Origin: Cucumis sativus
Taxonomy: Eukaryota > Streptophyta > Magnoliopsida > Cucurbitales > Cucurbitaceae
NCBI RefSeq assembly: GCF_000004075.3
Contig: NC_026657.2
Location: forward strand, 28,738,408-28,802,407
Length of the DNA stretch: 64,000 bases
Reading direction: 5' to 3'
Shown: positions 33,952 through 45,900 of the stretch, piece by piece
Layout: each line of letters starts with the position of its first letter
How positions within the stretch are numbered: the stretch's first letter is position 1
Program-made: the position numbers and the translations under genes
Notes under the pieces: generated by a model
What the model was told of the DNA's origin: nothing
Seen by the model: only the letters and a program-made list of their open reading frames with translations
The model's database searches: none

Positions 33952-36900
33952 CTAAACCCTTCTTTTGTTGGTATTATTATGACATTTTAAAGCCAAAGCT
34001 AAAGCTGAGGCCCATCTCATCCATGCTTTCGATTTTTTCTCCCATAAGAAAACACCCGCGATTACGCCCGTGATAGCTCCTGATATGAATCCAAGTGTAA
34101 TTATTATGTATTTCCATTCAAATTCGTTTTCTGAAGATTCCATTGTATCTGAAGATGATGGTTGAATTGCAATTCCACATTTATTTGGCAAAGGGTATCC
34201 ACATAATCCTTCATTACCAATAAAGGAATCTTCAGAAAATGTTTGGAATTGGGAGCCAATGGGAATCATACCAACCAACAGATTGTAGGACAGATTCAAC
34301 ACAGATAGAAACGATAGTCCCGCGAGCTGTAGAGGGATTTGGCCAGAAAGCATGTTACTTGAAAGATCTAAAGAACCCAGCTGACTCAAATTTCCTATAG
34401 ATGAGGGAATTTCGCCGGACAGGGAATTGTGGGACAAGTTGAGAAGATAAAGCGCCTTGAGTTCTCCGATTTCTGCAGGTATATGGCCATTGAAGAGATT
34501 GCATGAGAAGTCAATGGAAGTGAAGACTGTTAGAATTTTTGTCAGTTCAACGTCCAGACCTTTGCTTGTAATAGTTACCGTGTCTTGATAGTTCACAGCA
34601 CTGAATTTGAAGAAATTAAAACGAAGGTGATTAGCTCTTGACTTGCTAAAGTCTTCCTCACCCACCATTGCTTTCCACTTTTCTACGAATTTTCCAGATA
34701 TCCTACCATTAAAGTAGTTTCGAGATATGTCAACAATTTGCAGGCTCTTCCAAGTGCCATTCCTCTCTTGACATCCAAATTTACCATGAAATTTGTTTGA
34801 GTGAAGAACAAGCACACGTAAAGTGGATATGCTCTTCAATGAGCATGGGAAGATATCATCTATGGAATTCTTTCCAAGATCCAAAACCTCCAAATATCGA
34901 CAATTTGATAAAGACTTTGGTACCCGCCCTTCGATGTTGTTTCCACTTAGATCAAGAGTCCTCAGACCGCAGTTAGCTGGAAATGCATTAGGAATAGAGC
35001 CATTTAAGGCGTTTTCTCTTAGATTTAGTACCACAAGATTATCATTCTTCTCAGTTAGACACTGGGGAAACATGCCACTCAAATCATTATTAGACAAATC
35101 CAGTACCTGAAGACTCTTAGAATCGCATATGGATTCAGGAATATTGCCTTGAATGCGATTTCTTGATAGAGAAAAGAAGACAGTGGATGAGAGGTATTGT
35201 CCAATAGCAGGTATAATGGCAGAACTGAAACTGTTGTTGGAGAAGTCCAAATAGGCAGCAGATGAAGGAAAGAATGAGAGTGGCCCTTCAAATTTGTTGG
35301 AATGAAGGTCAAGAAGATAGAGACTGGAAGAAAGATTCTTTGGAGGCCCTTCAAAACCAACAAGAGAGTTGCAAGAAAGATTTAACTGATCAAGATTTTC
35401 AAGACCCCAAATCCAGAGAGGTATTTCTCCTTGAAGATCATTATGGGAGAGATCAAGAGTGTTGAGCTTAGATTGATTTTTCAAGAAGCCAGGAAACATT
35501 CTTAAATTGCAGGAAGCCAACTTCAATGTGGTCATTTGAGGAAAAGAACTTGAGTCAGTGCTTTCCGTTTCAACAGACAGGCTGTTGCTTGAGAGTTCAA
35601 GTCTTGTAATATTCTTAAGCTGCTTGAATACGGTTAGATTCAATCTTCCGGTAAAATTGTTGAAAGAAAGTGAGAGAATCTTCAGACCTTGAAGTTCCAA
35701 AAACGACATTGGGAATGGCCCTTCTAACCGATTGCTCTCCAAATCAAGGGTATCAAGTAAGAAAGAGGACACGTTGGAGAGCTCATTTAAACTACCACTA
35801 AATAGATTGTAGTTCAATTGAATCTTCCGGATTGTTTGAAGATTGAAGAGAGACGAAGGAACATTTCCAGTGATGGAATTGTTACGCAAATCAAGATTAA
35901 CGAGATTGGGAAGCTCTTCCCATTTTGTGGAAAGCAAGGAACCATTCAACCGATTATGAGCAAGGTTTAAGACCGTAAGATTCTTCAATTGGGAAAATGA
36001 TGGGACTGGACCAACAAATTTGTTGCTCGAAAGATCCAAATATGTGAGTTGTGTAAGGTTTAGGATAGAATTTGGGATTGATCCGACAAAGTTGCAACTC
36101 GCCAAGTCTAATCTGGTCAAGTTCTCAAAATATCCGATAGATTCTGGCAGTGTCCCTGAAAATTTTGTGCCTTGGAGCACTAGAGTTTGAAAGGCTCCGT
36201 TAAACTGGAAATCTGGAAGCGAACCTTGCAGCAGGTCATTATTGGATAGGTCGATAGTATGAAGATTTGGCACCTTGAATATGCTTTGTGGAAAAACTCC
36301 AAGTAATCTCGTAGTGCCAAGCTGCAGGACAGTCAGATTTAAGAACTCTGCAAACTCTTCAGGAACTCGTGAGGAGAATATGTTAATATCTAGACGAATC
36401 ACTGATAGAGATGGAAGCTTCACAAGGGAAGGATCGAGAGGTCCATTAAGAGAACATCTCGATAAACTCAACACTCTTAGATTAAGCAGTGGAGATGATG
36501 AGAAGGCCTTGCACCATTCCCTTCCTTGTGCTGATAAATCTACACCATCCAAAATTAGCACTCTCAAATTGCTCAAATTCTGAACAAAAGTCATCAAATT
36601 TGGGTTCTCAAGCTTCAGTGTCGAAACTTGAAAGAGAAACGAGGTAGAAAGGTCGAGGCTAACCAACCCAGTTAAGTTTGAAATCTCAATAGGAATCTGG
36701 CCATCAAATCCAGAATTAGACATATTCAGCAAACTTAAATTCGAAAGCCTGTTAAATCCAGAAGGCATCGAGGAATTAAAACTGTTGAAACCCAAGTTCA
36801 AAGTCCGTAAGAACCGAAGACTGAAAAGACTGCTTGAATTATCAATCCCACCGAAAATCGACTCCTTGCTCAAATCAAGACCGATAACACAGCCGTCGTT

Positions 36901-37116
36901 GCAGTTAACACCATTCCAATTACAGTAATCGACACTTTCATTCCAGTGCACCAGTTTCTTGGACAAGGAAGAATCGTATACAAGATTATTCTTCAATTCC
37001 AGCAAGAGAGACTGCTGATCCTCAAGGCATCGCCCAAAGACCACGTTATTGTCTAGTGGAAGTAACATCGACCACATGGGTATTAAAAAAAGCCATGAAA
37101 ATAATATATTCCTCAT
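33952..37116 (-). CDS. LRR receptor-like protein, Ve/Cf type (RLP copy B)
   Basis: Intronless, 1054 residues. I start at 37116 (MRNILFSWLF), which matches the MRNLFFS start of copy A; an in-frame Met at 37206 would add 30 residues before the signal peptide. Same plan as copy A: signal peptide, DQQSLLLELKNNLVY cap, more than 25 LRRs, YQDTVTITSKGLDVEL island, NEGLCGYPLPNKC cap. The tail is quite different: acidic juxtamembrane NEFEWKYIIIT, helix about 1001-1024 with GxxxG-like spacing, and a short basic end (KCHNNTNKRRV), without the acidic run or CVFC/CTC cysteines of copy A. From about 34178 to 36185 the DNA is almost identical to copy A at a constant offset of 4847 bases. Likely a plasma-membrane immune-type receptor; ligand unknown. 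Confidence 0.92.
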   Translation of the reverse strand: MRNILFSWLFLIPMWSMLLPLDNNVVFGRCLEDQQSLLLELKNNLVYDSSLSKKLVHWNESVDYCNWNGVNCNDGCVIGLDLSKESIFGGIDNSSSLFSLRFLRTLNLGFNSFNSSMPSGFNRLSNLSLLNMSNSGFDGQIPIEISNLTGLVSLDLSTSFLFQVSTLKLENPNLMTFVQNLSNLRVLILDGVDLSAQGREWCKAFSSSPLLNLRVLSLSRCSLNGPLDPSLVKLPSLSVIRLDINIFSSRVPEEFAEFLNLTVLQLGTTRLLGVFPQSIFKVPNLHTIDLSNNDLLQGSLPDFQFNGAFQTLVLQGTKFSGTLPESIGYFENLTRLDLASCNFVGSIPNSILNLTQLTYLDLSSNKFVGPVPSFSQLKNLTVLNLAHNRLNGSLLSTKWEELPNLVNLDLRNNSITGNVPSSLFNLQTIRKIQLNYNLFSGSLNELSNVSSFLLDTLDLESNRLEGPFPMSFLELQGLKILSLSFNNFTGRLNLTVFKQLKNITRLELSSNSLSVETESTDSSSFPQMTTLKLASCNLRMFPGFLKNQSKLNTLDLSHNDLQGEIPLWIWGLENLDQLNLSCNSLVGFEGPPKNLSSSLYLLDLHSNKFEGPLSFFPSSAAYLDFSNNSFSSAIIPAIGQYLSSTVFFSLSRNRIQGNIPESICDSKSLQVLDLSNNDLSGMFPQCLTEKNDNLVVLNLRENALNGSIPNAFPANCGLRTLDLSGNNIEGRVPKSLSNCRYLEVLDLGKNSIDDIFPCSLKSISTLRVLVLHSNKFHGKFGCQERNGTWKSLQIVDISRNYFNGRISGKFVEKWKAMVGEEDFSKSRANHLRFNFFKFSAVNYQDTVTITSKGLDVELTKILTVFTSIDFSCNLFNGHIPAEIGELKALYLLNLSHNSLSGEIPSSIGNLSQLGSLDLSSNMLSGQIPLQLAGLSFLSVLNLSYNLLVGMIPIGSQFQTFSEDSFIGNEGLCGYPLPNKCGIAIQPSSSDTMESSENEFEWKYIIITLGFISGAITGVIAGVFLWEKKSKAWMRWASALALALKCHNNTNKRRV

Positions 37117-38649
37117 CGGAATGGCTATCTGTACAACAGAAGGGGATGGATTTTGAAGAAAAGAAACGGTGATGAAGCTTGATTTGATGAAAATAAACTT
37201 TGACAATGAGGATTGATAATGGGGATTTATCAGTTATCCAACTGATTAAGTAATCTACATTTCTAGGAAAAACATTGTGTTGCTAAGCACATTGACCGCA
37301 TGTTTGCAAGTCGTCTCCATCTTGCTGGTAGTTTCTTAATTAGCATTTAATTATATGGAGGAAATCAAAAGAGAAGAGAACTGGTCCTCAAACGTCTTAA
37401 TTTTAAAACTGTGAATTTCACTTATCTAAAATCAGAAAAAAGATAAAAATGTCTAACAGACCTATTGGACTTAATATGTGAAAGATGATTGTTTTAAGAG
37501 ATTAGTTTGAATGATATAAGCTGACTCAGACATTCGTGAATATAAAAAAGAAAAAAATCTCTAATATTGTATTGGGCATCCTTGCTTTTGTATTAATAAC
37601 ATGTTGATGGTACCAAAAAGATTACACGGTTCACCATCGTTTAAATATTTCCTTTGACAAGTAATTTGGAGAGAAAAAAATGGTTGCCCTTTAAGAGATA
37701 CTTCTTCCTCCTCTTTTGATGCAAATCATGTCCTAGCTTATTTGATCTTCAACTGGAGAGCACTTTTGAAACAATAGATTTAAGAGCTTTTAGTCCCTTA
37801 TTTCATCAATCAATAAAATCGGTCGTGGTATTTATGATTCAAAAATTACATGCTGATATTTCAGTTTTCTTACTAGTAAAATCAAGAATAAGAGCCTAGC
37901 CAGTCAAAAGCTCAAATGATAGAGTTTAGAAGCTAAAATATAGAAAATATTCATAAATTTGGTTAAAATACCCTTCGAAGTTAGATAAAAAATTGTTTTT
38001 GCCGTAAAAAGTACAACTTTCAAACTTTCAAAAGATCCTTACAACTAAAGAAGTTAAAAAATTGGTACATAAACAAAAAATTGTTAATGCCTCTTCTTTT
38101 ACAAAATTTGAAAACAATAGCCGAAATAGTTGTTTTTAAAGAAGAAAAAATCAAATAGTTATTAAACAAAGTTGGTTTTATCACGAGGTTTCACTAGGCA
38201 CTTGTCTGGCTTTCTGTCACTCCAACATCTACTTACCAATATTTAAGGAGATGGTTTCTTCAAGTGGATGACATGTCTTAGGTTTCATCAACTATAAGAT
38301 TATTATTTTAAATTCTCTTTACTACATTGTTTGCTATTTTTTTACCTATCTCTAAAAGAATATTAGAGTCCACAAATTATAATAACGGCTAACTATAATA
38401 CCAACTCAACACTCCAAAAGCTTCCTAAAATGTCCACACCTCAAAATAATGATTCCCAAAACCCCTTGTCGATGGTCCGCACCTTATGTGACAACTCTTT
38501 CCGTGCCAACATTCCTTTTATTCCCAACCTTCCTCTTTATAACCCCTTCTCTCGTAGGTGTGAACCATCCATAACCTCTTTATAACCTTCATCCCTTAAG
38601 CCATCCATATAGAGAACCATCTTTCTTTTCAGGATTAAGAAGACAAAAA
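37117..38649. other. intergenic, RLP copy B promoter side
   Basis: AT-rich sequence upstream of copy B; no supported gene or RNA. The GC content rises slightly at about 38400-38600 without a conserved frame. Confidence 0.45.
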
Positions 38650-41280
38650 AAATATTTTAAATAAAGGATTGAGACAAATAACTAAGACTTCAAAAAACAG
38701 TATCATTCCTTGAAATCAATAACAACTTATTACTCCAAAGAGAATCAGAACGTCGTAATTATTCACCCATATTTTGATTAGAAAATGAAGATAATGGATT
38801 CTTGAATATGACCAAAAGCACAGACATCCTGAAAACAGAAAGATACCATATGGTACTGAATTTTTTAAAGTAAAGCATAAAAATCTACCAGCTCTGCCTC
38901 CAAGCAAACCCTTTCTCAGATTGTTCTGCTTCTAGAATCTTAACTCCCATATCTCCAGAACCAACCACAACGAGAGAGATGAAATATTAAAAGGTTAATA
39001 TTTAAACACCACGATCCAAAAAGACACACACCTAACTACATAAATGTAACACCATAACTAACCTTACCTAAACTGAACTTCAGTTACGGAACCAAAACCT
39101 TTTTCATTGAGTCTGTACTCCATGTGCTGACCAGGATACTCAAGATTCATGTCCTATTTAAAGTCAACATTGGATTTTCGTGATTTATAGCCTGTTGCTG
39201 TAGTCTGAGAAGTATTTAGTATTCCTCTTCAATGGCGCCATATATTGAAGATCCCATCAGGAAGGAATACTTGTTTGCAGATAATCAATCCTGTTTCTCT
39301 ACATCGAGGAAATTTTTTTCATGTCATACCTCCAGAGGGATAAATGCTTCTCTCTGAATTATCAATCATCCTGCAATACAGATTAATGTTTGTCTTACCG
39401 AAACTTAGCACCTCCAAGATACCATGTGGTTTTCTGTTGCTATTTTTGGATTGGAATACAAACAATGTGAACCAGGATAAATTTCTTCACATATGAAAAG
39501 AGTGGAGAGGATAATTAAATCTTTAACCTATATTTGATAGAAAACAAATCCGTTAGTGATCAGAAGACAAAGAATGGAAAGAATAATACAATAGTAATGC
39601 TAATAATAATAAAAGAGTTCCATCCCCAAATGATCATAAAATGAAGAGGATAGGAGGAACCGTAAGAAGAACAAAGTATTGGCAAAATATATATATATCC
39701 AACTAGCTCTTTGGCAAGACATTCCCTTCCTTGGTGACACTCAAATTTCTGGTAAACTGCAACAGCAATCTGCAAAGCAGGAAATCCAACAACATTTTTT
39801 CAGGACTTTGGAGCTCTCCTTTTTGGACTAATTGTTGGCTACGGAGAAGGAAAGTAAACCTCGTCAAAATTATAAACCAATCATTGTCACTAAAGAAGTA
39901 GATGTCAGCTAGCACAAGTACAAATTCATTCAATAGGAATTGCATCCATAGTCTGCGTTAACTATCCCCTAGTTTTTTGCGTTTTTAACTATAATAACAA
40001 TATTAGGTTCTCAAATGGCAAACTATATTTAGTCCACATAATTTATTTTACAATTAATTCTAAAAAACTGAACGAAAACAAAAAATCATTTTAGAAAAGA
40101 CATATACTTAAGTGAAAAAGAAGCAACATTAGGAGTATAATAACTAGAAAATAAAAAAGACAATAAGAAATTGACCTTTTATATTCTGAATTGTGTATAA
40201 GTAGCTCATAAAAAATTGTATAAAATAGAGTCAATGAGGAAGAAGGTAAAAATCAAACACATACTTGTGGATATTAAACGCACAGCAACACATAAAAGAA
40301 CTGAAAATACATCGATTACAAAGTAAAATTATCTCAAAATGACAAAGATCTTCCCGAACTCCCCACAATTTGAGAAAATTAACAAATGAATCTACATAGT
40401 TTAGACAGTTACAAAGTACAATTATGTCAAATGCACAAGGATCTTCCCGAACTCCCCAAAATTTGACAAAAAGAACGTCTGAAGCTACATCAACCACAAT
40501 GTAAATTGTAAACCAAAACGAAAAATAAAATTAAAATGAAATGAAAAGAATACCAACAGTCCAAACCTCGCGTGAAATTAACGTATCTTCAAAACATGAC
40601 AATCTGAAATTACTCAAAGACAGTCTTCGACCAATCAGCGTACGTCAGCTTCGTAGAGTGAAAGTCTGTCATATCCCAAGAAATTACCTATATTCAAACA
40701 CGACATAGTTCAAAACATGATCGTAGATACATTGAAATGTAAATATCAATTCGTTTCAGAAAAAAATATATTTAAATTATCAACATAACCTAGCTAATGT
40801 AAACCGATACCTGGTCTTACATCCGCAAGTGCATATAAGCATTACGTAGCATACTTCGCTAATGATTCATGTCATTTTATAGGAAACAAATCTGCAAGCA
40901 TTGCTAGGCTAACGAGACTTTGGTACAAAAAAGATAACAAGAATATGTGCCATACAACTAGCACTAGGTTTTCGAGGCTCTAAACTAGAAATTCGAACCT
41001 CCCAACCACAGTATAATTACATGATTGATTCTCAACACCTGAACACTTATCTCGTTGGCGATTGATTCCTATACGAAGACCACACCGTCGGAACAAGTAA
41101 AATTTTACGGCGATGAATTGAGACGGAGTTCTCACTCTTCTTTTGTACGTAACCAAATTGAAGTCTTCAAGCGAAAAAGTTCCATATTCCACTCTAATAG
41201 ATTGCTATTTGGTGGAGGGAAACGTACCCAAGTCCCAACGGCTGCGCTTTCAACCGCGAATTAAAGAGTAGGACGTACTT
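38650..41280 (-). other. possible spliced transcript, unidentified
   Basis: On the minus strand several short segments look exon-like. One ends near 39064, reads YPGQHMEYRLNEKGFGSV and meets a GTAAGG donor. Another, about 39368-39331, has a TTGCAG acceptor and a GTATGA donor. A third near 38960-38890 reads GDMGVKILEAEQSEKGF and ends at GTAGAT. A fourth begins after TTTTCAG near 38828. A GC-richer leader-like block lies at 41000-41280. I could not join these into one frame and recognise no family. It may be a small coding gene, a long noncoding RNA or a decayed gene. Confidence 0.25.
40318..40500. repeat. 93-base tandem duplication
   Basis: The unit at 40318-40410 is repeated from 40411 with moderate divergence; both carry a GATCTTCCCGAACTCCCCA core (40349 and 40441 area). 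On the minus strand a chance frame reads WGVREDPCAFDIIVLCN and WGVREDLCHFEIILLCN. Confidence 0.75.
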
Positions 41281-42972
41281 CTTATAACTGTCTTCTTAGC
41301 TTCACAACGACGCTAGATCAGCTGCGGTCAGGTGTTTCGTGTTCTGGGTGTGCACCAATATAAGATTGCCACGTTTTCAATTCGTATGCAGCCGATGCTA
41401 TAAAGTTTAGTAATCAACCAACCAATCAGGTTTGATCCATTGCTTCGTCTATTCGAAGGATAATTGTAATTAATTGATAACCATTAACAATATAGCAACA
41501 GTTAAAAAAAATTGCAAATAAGAGTATAGCAAAACTACAGCTAGACTTGTATCACTCGTTAACTCCTCTCGTGTTTATCGTTACAACATAGTCTATTAGT
41601 AACAAACTTATATTATTGATAGAATTTGACAAATTTTGTTATATTTGTAAATTTTTTTAAATATTGTTACGTACTTAATTTTTTTTATTATAATCATAAA
41701 TTTGCAGCTATCTCTTTTTTCAATCTAACCATATATCTTTACCTGAATAGAGGAATGACCCAAACTTCTTTTTAGATTAGCAAAAATATATTAAATCCAA
41801 CTATAGCTTGATTTTGACTGTTTCTTAAATAAACAAAAGTCTAATAACTTTTTTCAAACGTAAGAAAACTGTTAAAAATATTTATAAATATAAAATATCT
41901 TACTTTGTGTGTGGAGGATAGAACTATACATTTTTCAATAAATGTTTAAGTTTAGTAAATGCATCTACTCCTACTCTGTTGGTTGTTTTATTAACATAAA
42001 TCGTTGGCATTTTTACTATATATTTTAAAACATATTCATATTGTATTTCTTTGCATGGAAGTTATCAATTTTTTAGTTGCATAATTGTCATTTAAACAAA
42101 ATAAAAAATAGATAAGATAATTGCATTTATAGCACAACAGTTGCAAAAATACTAAAAACACATGTGTTAGTACAAAGGCCATATTAGTTGCTATCAATGA
42201 ATTATCATCGATATCTACGATTAGCGATAGCTTTCAATCTAATAAATGTTTTATTAATTGCTATTACAAATAGCTGCTATCGATGATAACTTTCTATTTA
42301 AAAAATATAATTTCAGTTACTATTATTAACAAATGTTATCAATGAACATGTTGATATTTTCTATTAATCTTAGCCTTTTGATTAAAAAATGTACTCTAAA
42401 TTGTTATCCATAGTAGTTATTAGTAATGAAAACACGGGTAACTGAATAGTAAACATTTTAAAGGCTCCCTTTTTCGTATCGTAATATTTGATATAATTGT
42501 TTTAAGGTTTATTCAAAAGTAGAAAAAATTGACTGAAACACAAAATTTATTATAATTATTTATAAAAAAAAAGGGTAAAATTGTGTCTGAATGTTTTATT
42601 TTATTATTATTATTTATTCAATTTTGATAATAAAAGAATTATTTGAGAGAGTGCATCTAAAAATTTATTAAAATCACGTTAACTAAGATTGAACAAATTT
42701 TAGGGTAAGAAAGATATTTGAACAAAAATATTATTTTGTCTATCATGCAATAGGAACTACACCTAATTGCTCTATTTGAAATCATTCTTCATTCGGTACA
42801 AGGACATGCTATATGCGTAACCAAACAATCCCGTTGCAGCAAAATTTGGGGGAATGAGCTGACCGTGACCGTGGCGTATTCTTTAAGCTTCACTCATCGG
42901 CAGCGGGAACGTCGGTAATGGCGATTGAAAGGGTTTAAAACCAAGAGTGAAGACCCAATTTCTAATTAAGAA
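41281..42972. other. intergenic with dispersed repeat; no gene seen
   Basis: AT-rich; includes a copy of a dispersed repeat (41480-41715) and a related-looking low-complexity zone at 42120-42430 rich in ATCGATA/GCTATC motifs. The last 100 bases are the GC-richer leader of the aprataxin-like gene. Confidence 0.5.
41480..41715. repeat. dispersed AT-rich repeat, copy 1
   Basis: Shares an ordered set of words with 52035-52262: ATAGCAACAnTTAAAAAAA, TATAGCAAAACTA, TAGACTTGTAT, TTTGACAAATTTT, TATATTTGTAAA and a closing AATTTGCAnCT-like end. No terminal repeats or coding part seen; probably an old nonautonomous element. Confidence 0.6.
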
Positions 42973-45900
42973 ATGGACATGGATACAGACGAAAATTCGA
43001 ATGCTAAAGGTGTGATGCTATTTCTATTTTTTACTCTTTTGAGGATTTTCAGATTTACCATGTACTATTGAGATTCTTTCTTTTACGATTTTCGTAACGA
43101 TGGGTGTCTGTCTGTGTATTAAAGGAAAGGAAGGGCAAGGAAAGCTCATAATGGTAATATTAGTGGGTGCACCTGGAAGTGGCAAGTCCACCTTTTGCGA
43201 ACTTGTTATGGGTTCCTCTTCTCGCCCTTGGGTTCGAATCTGTCAGGTTTCTCTCTAACAATGAATGCTACCCGTTTGATGAAATGCTTCTTTGAACTTC
43301 AGTAACACTGTAGCCCGTTCCAGTTTCATGCTCTAGAATCCTGAATTTGGCACATTTTAAGTGGTTTAGTTGTGTCAATTCTGATTAAAAGTGCTATCTT
43401 AATAATCATTTGGGTCATTTTACAAGTGTTTCCAAACGTTAAATTCTCCTTGGTCATTTTTAAAATCACTATATGAAACATACCTACATGTATGTAATGA
43501 TAAAGATTACATTTAAAAGTATAAAATTAAATATTAAATTAATTTGGAGTGATTTCAGAGTCATTTTAAACACGACAACAGTGATCTCAACAATTTAAAA
43601 ATCACTTTCCACAAAAAATTTCTCACTTTTTCTAAAACCACGACAGATCACTTTGAAATATGATGAATTTGAGTTGGTAGTGTTTTTGGCATATTTTTTC
43701 ACTCCTGAAACCTCATACATAAAAGAAGGTTGTTTTTATTTGTTTCAGGATACCATTGGAAATGGCAAGTCTGGAACCAGAGCACAGTGCTTGAAGACTG
43801 CAACGAGTGCACTGAATGATGGAAAAAGTGTATTCGTGGACAGGTGCAATCTTGAAATAGAGCAGCGTGCAGATTTTGTGAAGCTCGGGGGCCCTCAAGT
43901 GGATGTACATGCTGTTGTATTAGATCTTCCTGCTCAGCTCTGTATCTCTCGTTCTGTTAAGCGGACTGGTCATGAAGGGAACTTATCAGGTGGAAAAGCT
44001 GCTGCTGTTGTGAATAAAATGCTGCAAAAGAAAGAATTGCCCAAACTTAATGAAGGGTTCACTCGCATAACCTTTTGCCATAATGAGTCCGACGTTCTAT
44101 CCGCTATAGATATGTACAAATCGCTTGATTTACATACTATGCTTCCACATGGATGTTTTGGACAGAAGAACCCAGACAAGAAAGTACAACTTGGCATAAC
44201 GAAGTTCTTGAAGAAAGCAGAAAAACCTTCAAAAACGTGTTCTAGTGCCAATACCGACAAGAATTCTCCAACTCCTCAACCTACCCAGGAAAAGAGGGAG
44301 TCTTGTGGTAAAAAGGAAGAGTCTTCCTGCACAATGTCGAGAAATGTAGCTATGGAGTCAGAGAAAGGTGAAAGTCCAGGCATTAGATCCTTAAAAGACA
44401 AGATTTCTCAAAGTGATCCACCAACTCTTGCATTCCCATCTATTTCGACTTCAGATTTCAAGTTTAGCCATGAGAAGGCTGCTGAAATTATTGTTGAGAA
44501 GGTTGAAGAATTCATGGATAAGCTTGGAAATGCCAGACTTGTACTGGTAGACTTGAGTCATGGATCAAAGATATTGTCTATGGTTAAAGCTAAAGCAACC
44601 GAGAAAAATATTAGTTCCACCAAGTTTTTTACATTCGTAGGTGATATAACTAAACTCAATTCCGAAGGTGGATTGCGCTGCAATGTTATAGCCAATGCTG
44701 CAAACTGGTATACTTGTAGCATATTTCTGTTTATTTCCATGTCAATGTCTTAGAATTATAATTGACCATTTATCGTTAAGTAATGTATGAGAAAGTTATG
44801 ATACTCATTGTCTGTCATCTCTCCATTTGGTCAAGATAATTTCTCCAGTTGGCCTTACATTCTGAACTAATATCTATCTGGTGACTGGCCCAGAAAATGA
44901 TCTACAGAAGTAGGGATATTCTCAACATGATAGTTCGTTACAGATTGATCGTCCTATATGAATTTTTTCTTCATTTGATTTTGAAGCAAATTGATGTATT
45001 ATGTCGTATGTTTGTTTGCAATCTCTATGAGGAAGGTACTTGATCAAGATATTCTGTGCAGGCGACTGAAACCAGGAGGTGGTGGTGTGAATGCTGCAAT
45101 TTTTAGTGCTGCAGGTTCCGGTCTGGAAGTGGCAACTAAACAACAAGCAAACTCCCTTCAACCTGGAAATGCCGTGGCTGTTCAATTGCCTTCAACTTCT
45201 CCTTTATTAAATAGGGAAGGAGTAACCCATGTCATACATGTTCTTGGGCCCAACATGAATCCACAAAGGCCAAATTATCTCAACAATGACTATGATGAAG
45301 GTTGCAAGCTTCTTGGCAATGCTTACTCTTCCCTATTTCAGGCCTTTATTTCAATCGTACAAGACAAATACAAGTCGGTTAAGGGAATTCATGAATGTCT
45401 CGGCTCAACACCTCCAGAACTACAAAAGCACTCTGAGGACGGTCATCACAAGTTTAAGAGAGAGAATTTGCAAAATCTTGAAAGAAGCAAAAAATGGAAA
45501 GGATCTCAGAACTCAACCGAAGGATTAAACCAAAACAACAATACTGTTCCCAAAAAGAGTAAGCACTGGGGTTCGTGGGCACAAGCACTTTATGACACTG
45601 CAATGCATCCCGAGCGACATACCAATTCTGTACTAGAGACATCAGATGATGTTGTAGTACTGTATGATATTTATCCGAAGGTACCTTTCAGTTTTCACTT
45701 CTACTACTGCCCTTATTCTTTGATTGTTGGGTTGGAGCTATATCTGTCTTGAGTTATTACGGCTTTGTTCTTTGTAGTTTGAATGATAAAAGATTTACTT
45801 TTGAACTTCTTTTGCAGGCACGCAAGCATCTTTTAGTAGTGGCTCGGCATGAAGGCCTCGATCAACTAGCCGACGTATGTACAGAACACCTTCCATTATT

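Noticed and set aside
29946-36583. Several plus-strand frames of 66-156 codons opposite the receptor-like protein genes
   Set aside because: All mirror the minus-strand LRR coding sequence; some occur twice only because the two genes are near identical there.
43226-43240. GGGTTCGAATC, like a tRNA B box
   Set aside because: It lies inside an aprataxin-like coding exon and there is no cloverleaf around it.
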